Under the pieces are notes generated by a model. The model did no database searches and was not told the DNA's origin. It saw nothing but the letters and a program-made list of their open reading frames with translations. 64,000 bases of DNA from Pedobacter sp. PAMC26386 (GTDB lineage Bacteria; Bacteroidota; Bacteroidia; Sphingobacteriales; Sphingobacteriaceae). The position numbers and the translations under genes were made by a program. Shown here piece after piece: positions 15,505-23,939 of the stretch (positions are counted from its first letter, which is position 1; each line of letters opens with the position of its first letter). The stretch lies in the NCBI GenBank assembly GCA_014302835.1, contig CP060294.1, forward strand, positions 4,365,067 through 4,429,066, in the 5' to 3' direction.

Positions 15505-17484
15505 TTATTTATAACTTCTTTGTGCAATTTTGATGTTCTCAAATTTTAGTTCTTCTTTATGAAGTTCAAATTTAACATCATCCTTGTATTCCCATGCAGA
15601 TACGTAAGCATAGTTTTCATCATCCCTCAAAGCCTCGCCTTCTTCAGTCTGATATTCTTCTCTGAAGTGACCTCCACAAGACTCATTTCTGTTCAATGCA
15701 TCCATACACATCAGTTCGCCTAACTCAATAAAGTCAGCCACACGGCCAGCTTTTTCTAATTCAGGATTGAACTCATCTGTTACTCCTGGAACGCGCAAAT
15801 CTGACCAGAAATCTTTACGCAATTGCTGGATTTCTACAATCGCTTCTGATAATCCTTTTGCATTACGGGCCATTCCACATTTTTCCCACATGATCTTTCC
15901 TAATTTCTTATGGAAGAAATCTACAGATTTTGTTCCCTTAATGCCAATGAATTTATCAAGGATAGCCTTAACACTAGCTTCAGCTTCCACAAATGCAGGA
16001 TGATCTAAAGGAATTGCTTTAGTAGCCAGTTCTTTAGAGATATAAGCACCAATAGTATAAGGGATCACGAAATAACCATCTGCAAGTCCCTGCATCAAAG
16101 CAGAAGCTCCTAAGCGGTTCGCACCGTGATCTGAGAAGTTAGCTTCACCTAAAGCATATAAACCTGGTACAGTTGTCATCAGGTTATAATCTACCCATAA
16201 TCCACCCATAGTATAGTGAACCGCTGGATAAATACGCATTGGTAATTCATAAGGATCTTCACCGGTAATTTGTTTGTACATGTCAAACAAGTTTCCGTAT
16301 TTTTCTTTGATTACATCGCGACCTAAACGCATGCAGGTTTCCTTATCAGGATTGTGAATGTTATGTTTAGAAGCTTCAATACGTCCGTAACGTTCTGTAT
16401 TCGCTTTGAAATCCAGGTAAACTGCAAGCTTTGAAACACCTACTCCATATCCTGCATCACAACGCTCTTTCGCTGCTCTTGAAGCCACATCGCGTGGTAC
16501 AAGGTTACCGAAAGCAGGGTAACGACGCTCTAAGTAATAATCTCTTTCCTCTTCAGGAATATCTGTTGCTTTACGCTGATCGTCTTTTTTCTTAGGAACC
16601 CAGATACGTCCGTCATTACGTAATGACTCCGACATCAAGGTTAATTTAGACTGGTGATCTCCTGATACCGGGATACATGTTGGGTGAATCTGGGTAAAAC
16701 AAGGATTACCAAAGAAAGCTCCTTTTTTATGTGCTTTCCAGGCAGCAGTAACGTTGCTACCCATTGCATTGGTAGAAAGATAGAATACGTTTCCGTAACC
16801 ACCAGTTCCTAACAATACAGCATGACCAAAATGACGTTCTAATTCTCCAGTAATTAAGTTACGTGCTATAATACCGCGTGCTTTTCCTTCAATTACAACT
16901 ACATCAAGCATTTCGTGACGGGTAAACATCTCTACTTTACCCATACCAATCTGACGCTCTAAAGCACTGTATGCGCCTAAAAGCAATTGCTGACCAGTTT
17001 GACCCGCAGCATAAAAGGTACGTTGAACCTGGGTACCGCCGAATGAACGGTTATCAAGTAATCCACCATACTCTCTTGCTAAAGGAACTCCCTGAGCAAC
17101 ACACTGGTCAATAATATTTGCACTTACCTCTGCTAAACGGTGAACGTTAGCTTCACGGGCACGGTAATCACCACCTTTAATTGTATCGTAGAATAAACGG
17201 TAAACACTATCACCGTCATTCTGGTAGTTTTTTGCTGCATTGATACCACCCTGAGCTGCAATAGAGTGAGCTCTTCTTGGTGAATCCTGGAAACAAAAAC
17301 ATTTAACTTTATATCCCATTTCAGCCAGGGTCGCTGCTGCCGAAGCACCTGCAAGTCCTGAACCTACTACCACAATTTCTATACTTCTTTTATTCGCAGG
17401 ATTAACCAGAGGCATTGAAGACCTCAGTTTAGTCCATTTCACGGTCAGTTCCCCTTCCGGTATATTTGCATTAAAATCTGCCAT
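15505..17484 (-). CDS. sdhA: Succinate dehydrogenase/fumarate reductase flavoprotein subunit
   Basis: A 659-aa flavoprotein. It has the FAD-binding dinucleotide fold IVVVGSGLAGASAAATLAEMG (first ~60 residues), the covalent FAD histidine region HSIAAQGGINAA, substrate-site segments (TQIHPTCIPV, and HYTMGGLWVDY near the cap) and the late FAD motif GANRLGASALMQGLADG. It oxidises succinate to fumarate (or the reverse) as part of complex II facing the cytoplasm. It lies between sdhC (29 nt) and sdhB (23 nt) in one operon. The length is longer than E. coli SdhA but normal for the Bacteroidota/epsilon-type enzymes. Confidence 0.96.
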   Translation of the reverse strand: MADFNANIPEGELTVKWTKLRSSMPLVNPANKRSIEIVVVGSGLAGASAAATLAEMGYKVKCFCFQDSPRRAHSIAAQGGINAAKNYQNDGDSVYRLFYDTIKGGDYRAREANVHRLAEVSANIIDQCVAQGVPLAREYGGLLDNRSFGGTQVQRTFYAAGQTGQQLLLGAYSALERQIGMGKVEMFTRHEMLDVVVIEGKARGIIARNLITGELERHFGHAVLLGTGGYGNVFYLSTNAMGSNVTAAWKAHKKGAFFGNPCFTQIHPTCIPVSGDHQSKLTLMSESLRNDGRIWVPKKKDDQRKATDIPEEERDYYLERRYPAFGNLVPRDVASRAAKERCDAGYGVGVSKLAVYLDFKANTERYGRIEASKHNIHNPDKETCMRLGRDVIKEKYGNLFDMYKQITGEDPYELPMRIYPAVHYTMGGLWVDYNLMTTVPGLYALGEANFSDHGANRLGASALMQGLADGYFVIPYTIGAYISKELATKAIPLDHPAFVEAEASVKAILDKFIGIKGTKSVDFFHKKLGKIMWEKCGMARNAKGLSEAIVEIQQLRKDFWSDLRVPGVTDEFNPELEKAGRVADFIELGELMCMDALNRNESCGGHFREEYQTEEGEALRDDENYAYVSAWEYKDDVKFELHKEELKFENIKIAQRSYK

Positions 17485-17513
17485 TTTATTTAGCGTTTTA
17501 TACGTTCGAAATT

Positions 17514-18194
17514 TTATTTAATAAGTCCTGCATACATTGCAATAGGCATAGCAGCAAAAAGTAAAGCAATGATAATCGAATACCATACACCTAATCCTTT
17601 AATCAGGGGAGTGTATTTCTTATGATTCCACCCCAATGTCTGAAACGCAGAAGCAAAACCATGTAATAAATGGTAAGCCAATGATGCCATTGCAAGGACA
17701 TATAAAACTACAATCCAAACATTAGTAAAAGTTTCTCTCATTACTGCAAACAAATCTTCATGTCCATTTAAATCTTTGGTCGGAATCCCGGTAAAACGAG
17801 ATACTACCCAGAAATTAGATAAATGCACAATCAGGAAAATAAGCAATAATGTCCCTAATAATCCCATTGAACGGGAGTACCATTTACTATTTGCATTCCC
17901 ATCGTTTACTGCATACTTTACAGGACGTGCAGCCTGATTTTGAAAAGTCAGACGAAGTCCTTGTACAATGTGAGCAAGCAGACCAACCATCAGGATAACT
18001 TCAGACCCTCTGATTAACCAGTTTGTAGCCATAAAGTGAGCACCAAGATTGAATGTTAATCCACCGTCATTCACAAATATCAATGAATTGATAAAGCAAT
18101 GCACAATTAGAAATAAAATAAGAAACAGGCCGGTGATACCCATTATTAGTTTTTTTCCTATAGACGAGGAAAAAGCGTTTCCGAAACTAGCCAT
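17514..18194 (-). CDS. sdhC: Succinate dehydrogenase cytochrome b558-type subunit
   Basis: A 226-aa membrane anchor when started at ATG 18192-18194 (MASFGNAFSSSIGKK); an upstream in-frame ATG at 18257 would add 21 residues with no family likeness and would include the promoter element. Five hydrophobic helices are visible, with histidines in IVHCFINS, LLAHIVQGLR, LIVHLSNFW and YHLLHGFASAFQ, suitable as ligands for two haems b. The single large anchor, with no separate SdhD, fits the SdhCAB type of Bacteroidota. It is the first gene of the operon. A -7 element lies 29 nt upstream. Confidence 0.92.
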   Translation of the reverse strand: MASFGNAFSSSIGKKLIMGITGLFLILFLIVHCFINSLIFVNDGGLTFNLGAHFMATNWLIRGSEVILMVGLLAHIVQGLRLTFQNQAARPVKYAVNDGNANSKWYSRSMGLLGTLLLIFLIVHLSNFWVVSRFTGIPTKDLNGHEDLFAVMRETFTNVWIVVLYVLAMASLAYHLLHGFASAFQTLGWNHKKYTPLIKGLGVWYSIIIALLFAAMPIAMYAGLIK

Positions 18195-18223
18195 TAGATT
18201 TATATTTTTGAGTTCTATTCCTG

Positions 18224-18231
18224 CAAAAGTA
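18224..18231 (-). promoter_or_regulatory. -7 element of the sdhCAB operon
   Basis: On the minus strand TACTTTTG matches TAnnTTTG, about 29 nt upstream of the chosen sdhC ATG. A TTG lies 23 nt further upstream (plus-strand CAA at 18255-18257), slightly longer than the usual spacing to a -33 element. Confidence 0.45.
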
Positions 18232-18345
18232 TTTAATAAATGACTTAATTTATACAAGAATTACAGTAAAAATCAATAAATAAACTATTTAGAAACGTTC
18301 TAAGTTTTAGGGGGTTCTTGTACAAATTACACAAATTTGTGAGCA

Positions 18346-18380
18346 TAAAAAACGGGAAGCAATCGTGATTGCCTCCCGTC
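18346..18380 (-). terminator. Terminator of the HtrA protease gene
   Basis: ACGGGAAGCAA (18352-18362) pairs with TTGCCTCCCGT (18369-18379) with one mismatch. Read on the minus strand it is followed by a T run (plus-strand A run 18347-18352). It lies 25 nt after the protease stop. Confidence 0.8.
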
Positions 18381-18404
18381 AGAAATTCTTTAAAATCTAA
18401 ATAA

Positions 18405-19940
18405 TTAGTTAAAGCTGAAAGTATAGTTTCCGTTAGGCCCAATTCCTGCCACGGTCGTCTTTCCATTTTTAGAAGTTGGCAATGCTGCCTCAACATCTTT
18501 TGCACTGTTAACTGGTTTTCCGTTAATAGATGTCACCAGCAATCCCTTAGGAATATCCAGGTTATCAAAAGCCTTACCCGGCTCAACAGCAGTAACAACA
18601 ACTCCGTTTTTAGCACCAAATTTAGCTTTGGTTGCAGCTGATGCCGGTGCAAATGAAGCCCCCAGTTTTCCCATGGTTGCTCCTGTTGTTTTTGCCAGAA
18701 CGGTATTTTTTGGTTTATTTAAACTTTCGTCACCTTTTAAAGTAACGTTAACAATTTGTTCTTTTCCATCTCTGGATAAAGTCAGCTGAACTTTATCACC
18801 AGGACTCATCCTTCCAATTTTTTCCTGAAGATCAGGAGAAGCAAAAACCTCTTTGCCTTCTACCTTTTTGATGATGTCACCTTTCTTAATTCCAGCAGCA
18901 GCACCACCACCATTTGGCATCACATCATTTACATAGAGTCCGGAAACATCATTAATTTTCAGGTTTTCTGCTGCATCAGCATTCAATTCCTGGAAAGTAA
19001 CACCTACATAACCGCGTTTTACACTTCCGTATTTCTTGAAATCTTCAAGAATCTTTTTAGCCAGGTTAACTGGAATGGCAAAACCATAACCTTCATTTGT
19101 ACCTGTTTGAGAAGCTATCGCAGCATTGATTCCAATCAGTTCACCATTTGCATTGACCAATGCTCCACCACTGTTTCCAGGGTTAATCGCTGCATCAGTC
19201 TGAATATAAGATTCTATCGCACTGTTCGTTCTTGCAGGAGCTTTACCTGTACGCTGATATTCGTCATATTCTTCCTCAGTTGGCTGCTGATCTCTGTTTA
19301 AAATACCAATTGCACGCGATTTAGCACTTACAATACCTGCTGTAACCGTAGTCTGTAAATCTAATGGGAAGCCAACAGCTAAAACCCATTCTCCAACCTG
19401 AACATTATCAGAATTACCCATTTTAACGACAGGTAAATCTGTTGCGTCAACTTTAATTAACGCAAGATCTGTATTCGGGTCTCGGCCAATTACTTTAGCC
19501 TCAACTTTACGACGATCAGATAAGACTACCTGTATTTTCTCCGCATTATCTACAACGTGATTGTTCGTCACGATATAACCATCTGGCGTTAAGATTACAC
19601 CCGAACCAGAAGCAGCTCTGGGTGCACCGCGCGTTCTTCTGCCACGGCCACCAAAAAACTCCTCCATCATGTCCATAGGAGAGCCTGATCCTCCGCCCTC
19701 TGAACCTTCAGATTTAAAAGTAGTTCTGATATGCACTACTGCCGGTGAAACCGCAGCAGCAGCCTGAACGAAGTCAATTGCCCCCGTTGAAGATATTTTT
19801 GATGGATTACTGGCAAAAAGAACATTTTGCTTTTCAGCCAGTGTTAACCCGTTGGTATTATGCTCCAACATTTTATAACCGCCAATTGCTACTGCACCTC
19901 CAATGAATGCAGCTAAAACTATTAATGCTATTTTTTTCAT
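18405..19940 (-). CDS. DegP/HtrA-type periplasmic serine protease (Do family)
   Basis: A 511-aa protease. An N-terminal membrane anchor or signal (about 4-24) is followed by the trypsin-like domain with catalytic H128 (TNNHVV), D158 (NTDLALI) and S257 (NPGNSGGAL). Two PDZ domains follow, the first at about 310-400 (GYVGVTFQEL) and the second at about 425-505 (GVVVTAVEPGKAFDN, GLLVTSINGKPV). The LA-loop-like region is Gly/Arg-rich (about 80-108). It degrades or refolds misfolded envelope proteins in the periplasm. It is transcribed alone, divergent from dapF. Confidence 0.94.
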   Translation of the reverse strand: MKKIALIVLAAFIGGAVAIGGYKMLEHNTNGLTLAEKQNVLFASNPSKISSTGAIDFVQAAAAVSPAVVHIRTTFKSEGSEGGGSGSPMDMMEEFFGGRGRRTRGAPRAASGSGVILTPDGYIVTNNHVVDNAEKIQVVLSDRRKVEAKVIGRDPNTDLALIKVDATDLPVVKMGNSDNVQVGEWVLAVGFPLDLQTTVTAGIVSAKSRAIGILNRDQQPTEEEYDEYQRTGKAPARTNSAIESYIQTDAAINPGNSGGALVNANGELIGINAAIASQTGTNEGYGFAIPVNLAKKILEDFKKYGSVKRGYVGVTFQELNADAAENLKINDVSGLYVNDVMPNGGGAAAGIKKGDIIKKVEGKEVFASPDLQEKIGRMSPGDKVQLTLSRDGKEQIVNVTLKGDESLNKPKNTVLAKTTGATMGKLGASFAPASAATKAKFGAKNGVVVTAVEPGKAFDNLDIPKGLLVTSINGKPVNSAKDVEAALPTSKNGKTTVAGIGPNGNYTFSFN

Positions 19941-20130
19941 TAGTTTGTTAATTTAATATTTAAATGGTGATGAAGCTTGTGTGAGCCTAAGTTTATTCAT
20001 TAATTTGAACAATGTAAACTCATACAGGTTTCTTTTGTGCGTATTATTCAATTTCTTTTGTCTAACAATTCAAATTTAATACCAATACAACGATATTTGT
20101 GTCATCAAAGCATCCCTTAATTGTTAAAAA

Positions 20131-20943
20131 ATGTTAAATACCAAATTCAGCGATCCGTTAAGACCCCACTTCTATAAATACCAGGGAGCAGGCAACGATT
20201 TTGTTTTAATCGATAACCGCCGTCAAACATTTGAATATAAGGATAATAATCTTGTTCACCAATTGTGTGACAGGCGTTTTGGCGTTGGAGCAGATGGTTT
20301 AATGCTCTTACAGAATCACTCCGAATACGATTTTGAGATGATTTATTTCAATGCCGACGGAAAAGTAGGTAGTATGTGTGGAAACGGAGGACGATGTATT
20401 GTAGCCTTCGCGAAACACCTTGGAATTATTGACAGTCAAACTAATTTTTTGGCAGTAGATGGCCCGCATTATGCCAAAATTACAGCAAAAGGTGACTGGG
20501 TTGACTTACAAATGATTGATGTCCATAAAATCACTAAAGATGGTGATGCTTACGTTTTAAACACTGGTTCTCCACACTATGTGGAACAGGTCACAGAATT
20601 GAAAGAAATGGATGTCTTTAAAAAGGGCAAAAAAATCCGGAATAATCTGACCTATAAACAGGAAGGTATCAATGTCAATTTTGTGGAAGACAAAGGAGAT
20701 CACTTATTTGTACGCACTTTTGAACGTGGCGTAGAAGACGAAACTTTTGCTTGCGGCACCGGGGTAACGGCAGTAGCACTGGCTATGGCTAAACACAACG
20801 CAAAAACAGGAAGCCAGGTTACCGAAATAGAAGTCCTGGGAGGAAACCTCCGTATCGGTTTTAATTATGATGGGGAAGAATTCACCAACGTATTTCTTTG
20901 CGGTCCGGCAGAGCTTGTTTTTGAAGGAAATATTAAGTTCTAA
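20131..20943 (+). CDS. dapF: Diaminopimelate epimerase
   Basis: A 270-aa enzyme. The two catalytic cysteines are C83 (SMCGNGGRC) and C208 (ETFACGTGVTAVA), acting as the acid/base pair, with YQGAGNDFVLID at the N-terminus and GVGADGL. It interconverts LL- and meso-diaminopimelate for lysine and peptidoglycan synthesis in the cytoplasm. It is a single gene; its stop codon overlaps the stop codon of the convergent helicase gene by 4 nt, so there is no room for a separate terminator. About 190 bp upstream hold no gene. Confidence 0.96.
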   Translation: MLNTKFSDPLRPHFYKYQGAGNDFVLIDNRRQTFEYKDNNLVHQLCDRRFGVGADGLMLLQNHSEYDFEMIYFNADGKVGSMCGNGGRCIVAFAKHLGIIDSQTNFLAVDGPHYAKITAKGDWVDLQMIDVHKITKDGDAYVLNTGSPHYVEQVTELKEMDVFKKGKKIRNNLTYKQEGINVNFVEDKGDHLFVRTFERGVEDETFACGTGVTAVALAMAKHNAKTGSQVTEIEVLGGNLRIGFNYDGEEFTNVFLCGPAELVFEGNIKF

Positions 20944-23207
20944 TTATTAGCAAGATGGGCAGCGATGCCTATCTTGATTTCCCCAAAGGTAAAGCTCTTC
21001 CCTAAATGCTCCCTTATTGGTGCCAGACTCATTGTTTTCAGCGACTGAATAGCTTCAAGAATCTTATCCAATTTTTTACCGCCTAAGATATCTTTAGCTG
21101 AAATTTCCTGTAAGGCTACATAATGTGCAAGGTGCCCCTCTATAGTACCAGCCACCATTTTTCGTTCTTCAGCAATTTCGCTGATACTCTTCCCTTCTAA
21201 AAACATTTCCAGAGAAACGACTTTGGTATCCTCCTTCGGTTTTTTAGGTACAGCAGTCTTTTTAGTCCTTTCCTTTTTCACCGTAAAATCCAATTGATTT
21301 GGCATCGCATAAACCGTTTTCAACTGCGCTTCCCGCTCTTTTTGATTTAATAAAGAACCTACATCAGTTTTTGTAAAATCGGTCCCGTTTATGGTTGCTT
21401 GTAACAAGCCGGTAGCTTTTCTTATTTTTTTAAACTGTTCATAGAACAAGGATTCCATCTCCAGCAACTCAGTCAGAAAAGCTGTTACCTGCTTATCTTG
21501 TTTCACTAATTCCATCCTGTCAAAAATTCGTTTGGAAAGATCCAGTATAAGCGGATTAAAATAATACTCTGCGGCTGTAGTTCTCACCAGCAGATTTGCC
21601 AGTCCTTCCTCAGACTGATCACCACATAACCGCTGAATTTGCGCCAGAAATTTATTTGCATTGCCCTTAACCTCACTCAGGTCCTTTAGCAGTTGCTGAG
21701 CCCATTTGACGTGCTTTTGTTTCGCAGACTTATTGATGTCTTTACTATAAGAATGAACATGTTCGTAAACATAATTATCAAGGGTAGTCAGATCAAAACA
21801 AGTCATCAGGTAGCTTTTCAGAAAAGCTTCGCTCTCCTGCGTTATCTGAGCCTTCAGCACCTCTTCTTTCTGTTTGTTTTTTGAAAACAGGGCCACATTC
21901 TGATCCTGTCTGATTCCTGTTCTGGAAATCTGAGAAGTCAGCACCAGTCCATCCAGTGAACGCAGCCGCGATAAGGCTACATAAATTTGTCCCGGAGCAA
22001 AAGCATTACCAATATCAATGATGGCTTTATCAAAAGTCAAACCCTGACTTTTATGCACGGTGATAGCCCAGGCCAGTTTGATAGGATACTGGATAAACTT
22101 ACCAATTACCTCTTCTTCAATCTCATTAGTCACTTTGTGGTTGCTGTATCTTATATTTTTCCAGGTAAATTTTTCAAGAATTATCCTTTCCCTCTCCCCT
22201 TCAGTTTCTACCTCTATCGCGTCATTCTGAAGACTAATCACTATAGCTATTTTCCCATTAAAATAACGGCGCTCACCACTCTGATCATTTTTAATAAACA
22301 TGATCTGGGCACCCAGTTTTAGTTCCAACTGATGCTCCGCAGGGTAAGAATTTTCAGAGAACTCATCTTCTACAGTCGCTTTAAAAAAGAAAGACTTTCC
22401 TCCAAGTTCCTCCAGACTTTTCTTATTTAAAGTATCTGCGCGCTGGTTATGAGTGGTCAGCGTGATGTATTTATCATCTTTTGCTGGCTCGAAACCAGCT
22501 TTATAGTATTTCTCCAACAGGGCTATATTCTCTGCTGTAATCTCATTATTTCTTAAGTTATTTAACAAGTCAATGAATACAGAATCAGCCTGACGGTATA
22601 TCTTTTCCAGTTCAATATATACCGGAGGATTATGGTAAAGCGCATGGGCATCAAAGAAATATACACTTTTATAAAACTCTCCTAAAAGCTGCCATTCATT
22701 AGACTTAACGACCGGAGGCAGCTGGTGAAGATCTCCAATAAATAAAACCTGCACCCCGCCAAAACTGGCATTATTCTTTCTGATATAACGCAGAACCATA
22801 TCGATGGCATCGAGCAAATCTGCACGGAGCATACTTACTTCATCAATGATTAATAATTCCAGATCCTGAAATATTCTTCTTTTAGTGGTGTTCATCTGCA
22901 AATGACGAACGATAGACCTGGGCGTATTGTATTGCTGATTGACTGGTTCAACAGCGGGCTGTTTTGGCAGGTAAGTTCCAAACGGAAGCTGAAACAGCGA
23001 ATGAATAGTTACACCTGCGGCATTAATCGCAGCGATCCCTGTTGGCGCTACAATTACAGCCTTTTTATGCGTCAGCTCAATTAAATTTCTCAAAAAAGTA
23101 GTCTTCCCGGTTCCCGCCTTCCCTGTAAGAAAGATGTGCCTGGAAGTGTAATTGATAAATTTAGCTGCCAGCTCAGCAGGATTGTATTCACTCATATTTT
23201 GCACCAT
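20940..23207 (-). CDS. Pif1/RecD-type DNA helicase with C-terminal HTH_40-like domain
   Basis: A 755-aa superfamily 1 helicase. Walker A is GKAGTGKTT (29-37), and motif II is LLIIDEVSMLRADLLDAIDM. Later motifs include FIGDLHQLPPV, GAQIMFIKND, and the SF1 signature KLAWAITVHKSQGLTFDKAIID followed by YVALSRLRSLDGL. The C-terminal third holds helical segments and, near 660-755, KSISEIAEERKMVAGTIEGHLAHYV, similar to the HTH_40 domain found at the end of some RecQ proteins. It probably unwinds DNA 5'-3' in replication or repair. The start M1 (23207) is used; M5 (23195) is possible. The 3' end overlaps the dapF stop. Confidence 0.88.
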   Translation of the reverse strand: MVQNMSEYNPAELAAKFINYTSRHIFLTGKAGTGKTTFLRNLIELTHKKAVIVAPTGIAAINAAGVTIHSLFQLPFGTYLPKQPAVEPVNQQYNTPRSIVRHLQMNTTKRRIFQDLELLIIDEVSMLRADLLDAIDMVLRYIRKNNASFGGVQVLFIGDLHQLPPVVKSNEWQLLGEFYKSVYFFDAHALYHNPPVYIELEKIYRQADSVFIDLLNNLRNNEITAENIALLEKYYKAGFEPAKDDKYITLTTHNQRADTLNKKSLEELGGKSFFFKATVEDEFSENSYPAEHQLELKLGAQIMFIKNDQSGERRYFNGKIAIVISLQNDAIEVETEGERERIILEKFTWKNIRYSNHKVTNEIEEEVIGKFIQYPIKLAWAITVHKSQGLTFDKAIIDIGNAFAPGQIYVALSRLRSLDGLVLTSQISRTGIRQDQNVALFSKNKQKEEVLKAQITQESEAFLKSYLMTCFDLTTLDNYVYEHVHSYSKDINKSAKQKHVKWAQQLLKDLSEVKGNANKFLAQIQRLCGDQSEEGLANLLVRTTAAEYYFNPLILDLSKRIFDRMELVKQDKQVTAFLTELLEMESLFYEQFKKIRKATGLLQATINGTDFTKTDVGSLLNQKEREAQLKTVYAMPNQLDFTVKKERTKKTAVPKKPKEDTKVVSLEMFLEGKSISEIAEERKMVAGTIEGHLAHYVALQEISAKDILGGKKLDKILEAIQSLKTMSLAPIREHLGKSFTFGEIKIGIAAHLANN

Positions 23208-23217
23208 TGATGAACAG

Positions 23218-23225
23218 CAAAGGTA
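23218..23225 (-). promoter_or_regulatory. -7 element of the helicase gene
   Basis: TACCTTTG on the minus strand matches TAnnTTTG. It lies 10 nt before the ATG at 23207, leaving a very short leader. Confidence 0.45.
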
Positions 23226-23242
23226 CTAAAGCTTTCTAGAAA

Positions 23243-23938
23243 CTAATTAATCAAAAGCTTATATCCCTTACCATGCACATTCAGTATCTCCACTTTAGGA
23301 TCTTCCTTTAAATACTTACGAAGTTTGCTCAGAAACACATCCATACTTCTTCCATTAAAGTAATTATCATCATGCCAGATACTTAACAAAGCTTCTTCAC
23401 GGGTAAGAACCGCATTTTGTTTTAAACAAAGTAACTGGAGTAATTCTGCTTCCTTAGTTGAAAGTTTCTGTTGCTGACCGTTATGCTGAATCAACTGAGT
23501 AGTATAATCAAAGGTATAGCTGCCGATCTGGAATTGAGACTGAACAGGCTCCATAACTTTGGTCTCTTTAGCTGTCACGCGTTTAAGCAAAGCATTTATC
23601 CGAAGTAACAGTTCTTCAATACGAAAAGGTTTTGTAATATAATCATCGCCACCTAAGTCATAAGCTGAAGCTTTATCTTCCATCATTGCTTTTGCAGTAG
23701 CAAAAATAATGGGGATATTTTCGTTGATTTTCCGGATCTCCTTGCCCAAAGCAAAGCCATCTTTTTTCGGCATCATCACATCGAGAATACACAAATCAAA
23801 AGTCTGTTTATTGAAAGTCCGCAAACCTTCTTCACCATCAACACATAACACTACATCAAATTTACCCTTTAACTGTAAATAATCTTGCAGCAGCATTCCC
23901 AGATTAGGATCATCTTCAACCAATAGAATTTTCTTCAT
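23243..23938 (-). CDS. OmpR/PhoB-family response regulator
   Basis: A 231-aa regulator. The receiver domain has the acidic pair ED at 8-9 (EDDPN), phospho-acceptor D53 (CILDVMMP) and K103 (TKPF). The winged-helix DNA-binding domain runs from about 135, with LSTKEAELLQLLCL, NGRSMDVFLSKLRKYL and VHGKGYKLL. It is 1 nt downstream of the histidine kinase stop at 23940, so the two are translated from one message. The regulon cannot be told from sequence. Confidence 0.93.
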   Translation of the reverse strand: MKKILLVEDDPNLGMLLQDYLQLKGKFDVVLCVDGEEGLRTFNKQTFDLCILDVMMPKKDGFALGKEIRKINENIPIIFATAKAMMEDKASAYDLGGDDYITKPFRIEELLLRINALLKRVTAKETKVMEPVQSQFQIGSYTFDYTTQLIQHNGQQQKLSTKEAELLQLLCLKQNAVLTREEALLSIWHDDNYFNGRSMDVFLSKLRKYLKEDPKVEILNVHGKGYKLLIN

Positions 23939-23939
23939 G

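Noticed and set aside
18195..18257. Extra 21 residues on sdhC
   Set aside because: They cross the -7 promoter element and do not resemble SdhC starts.
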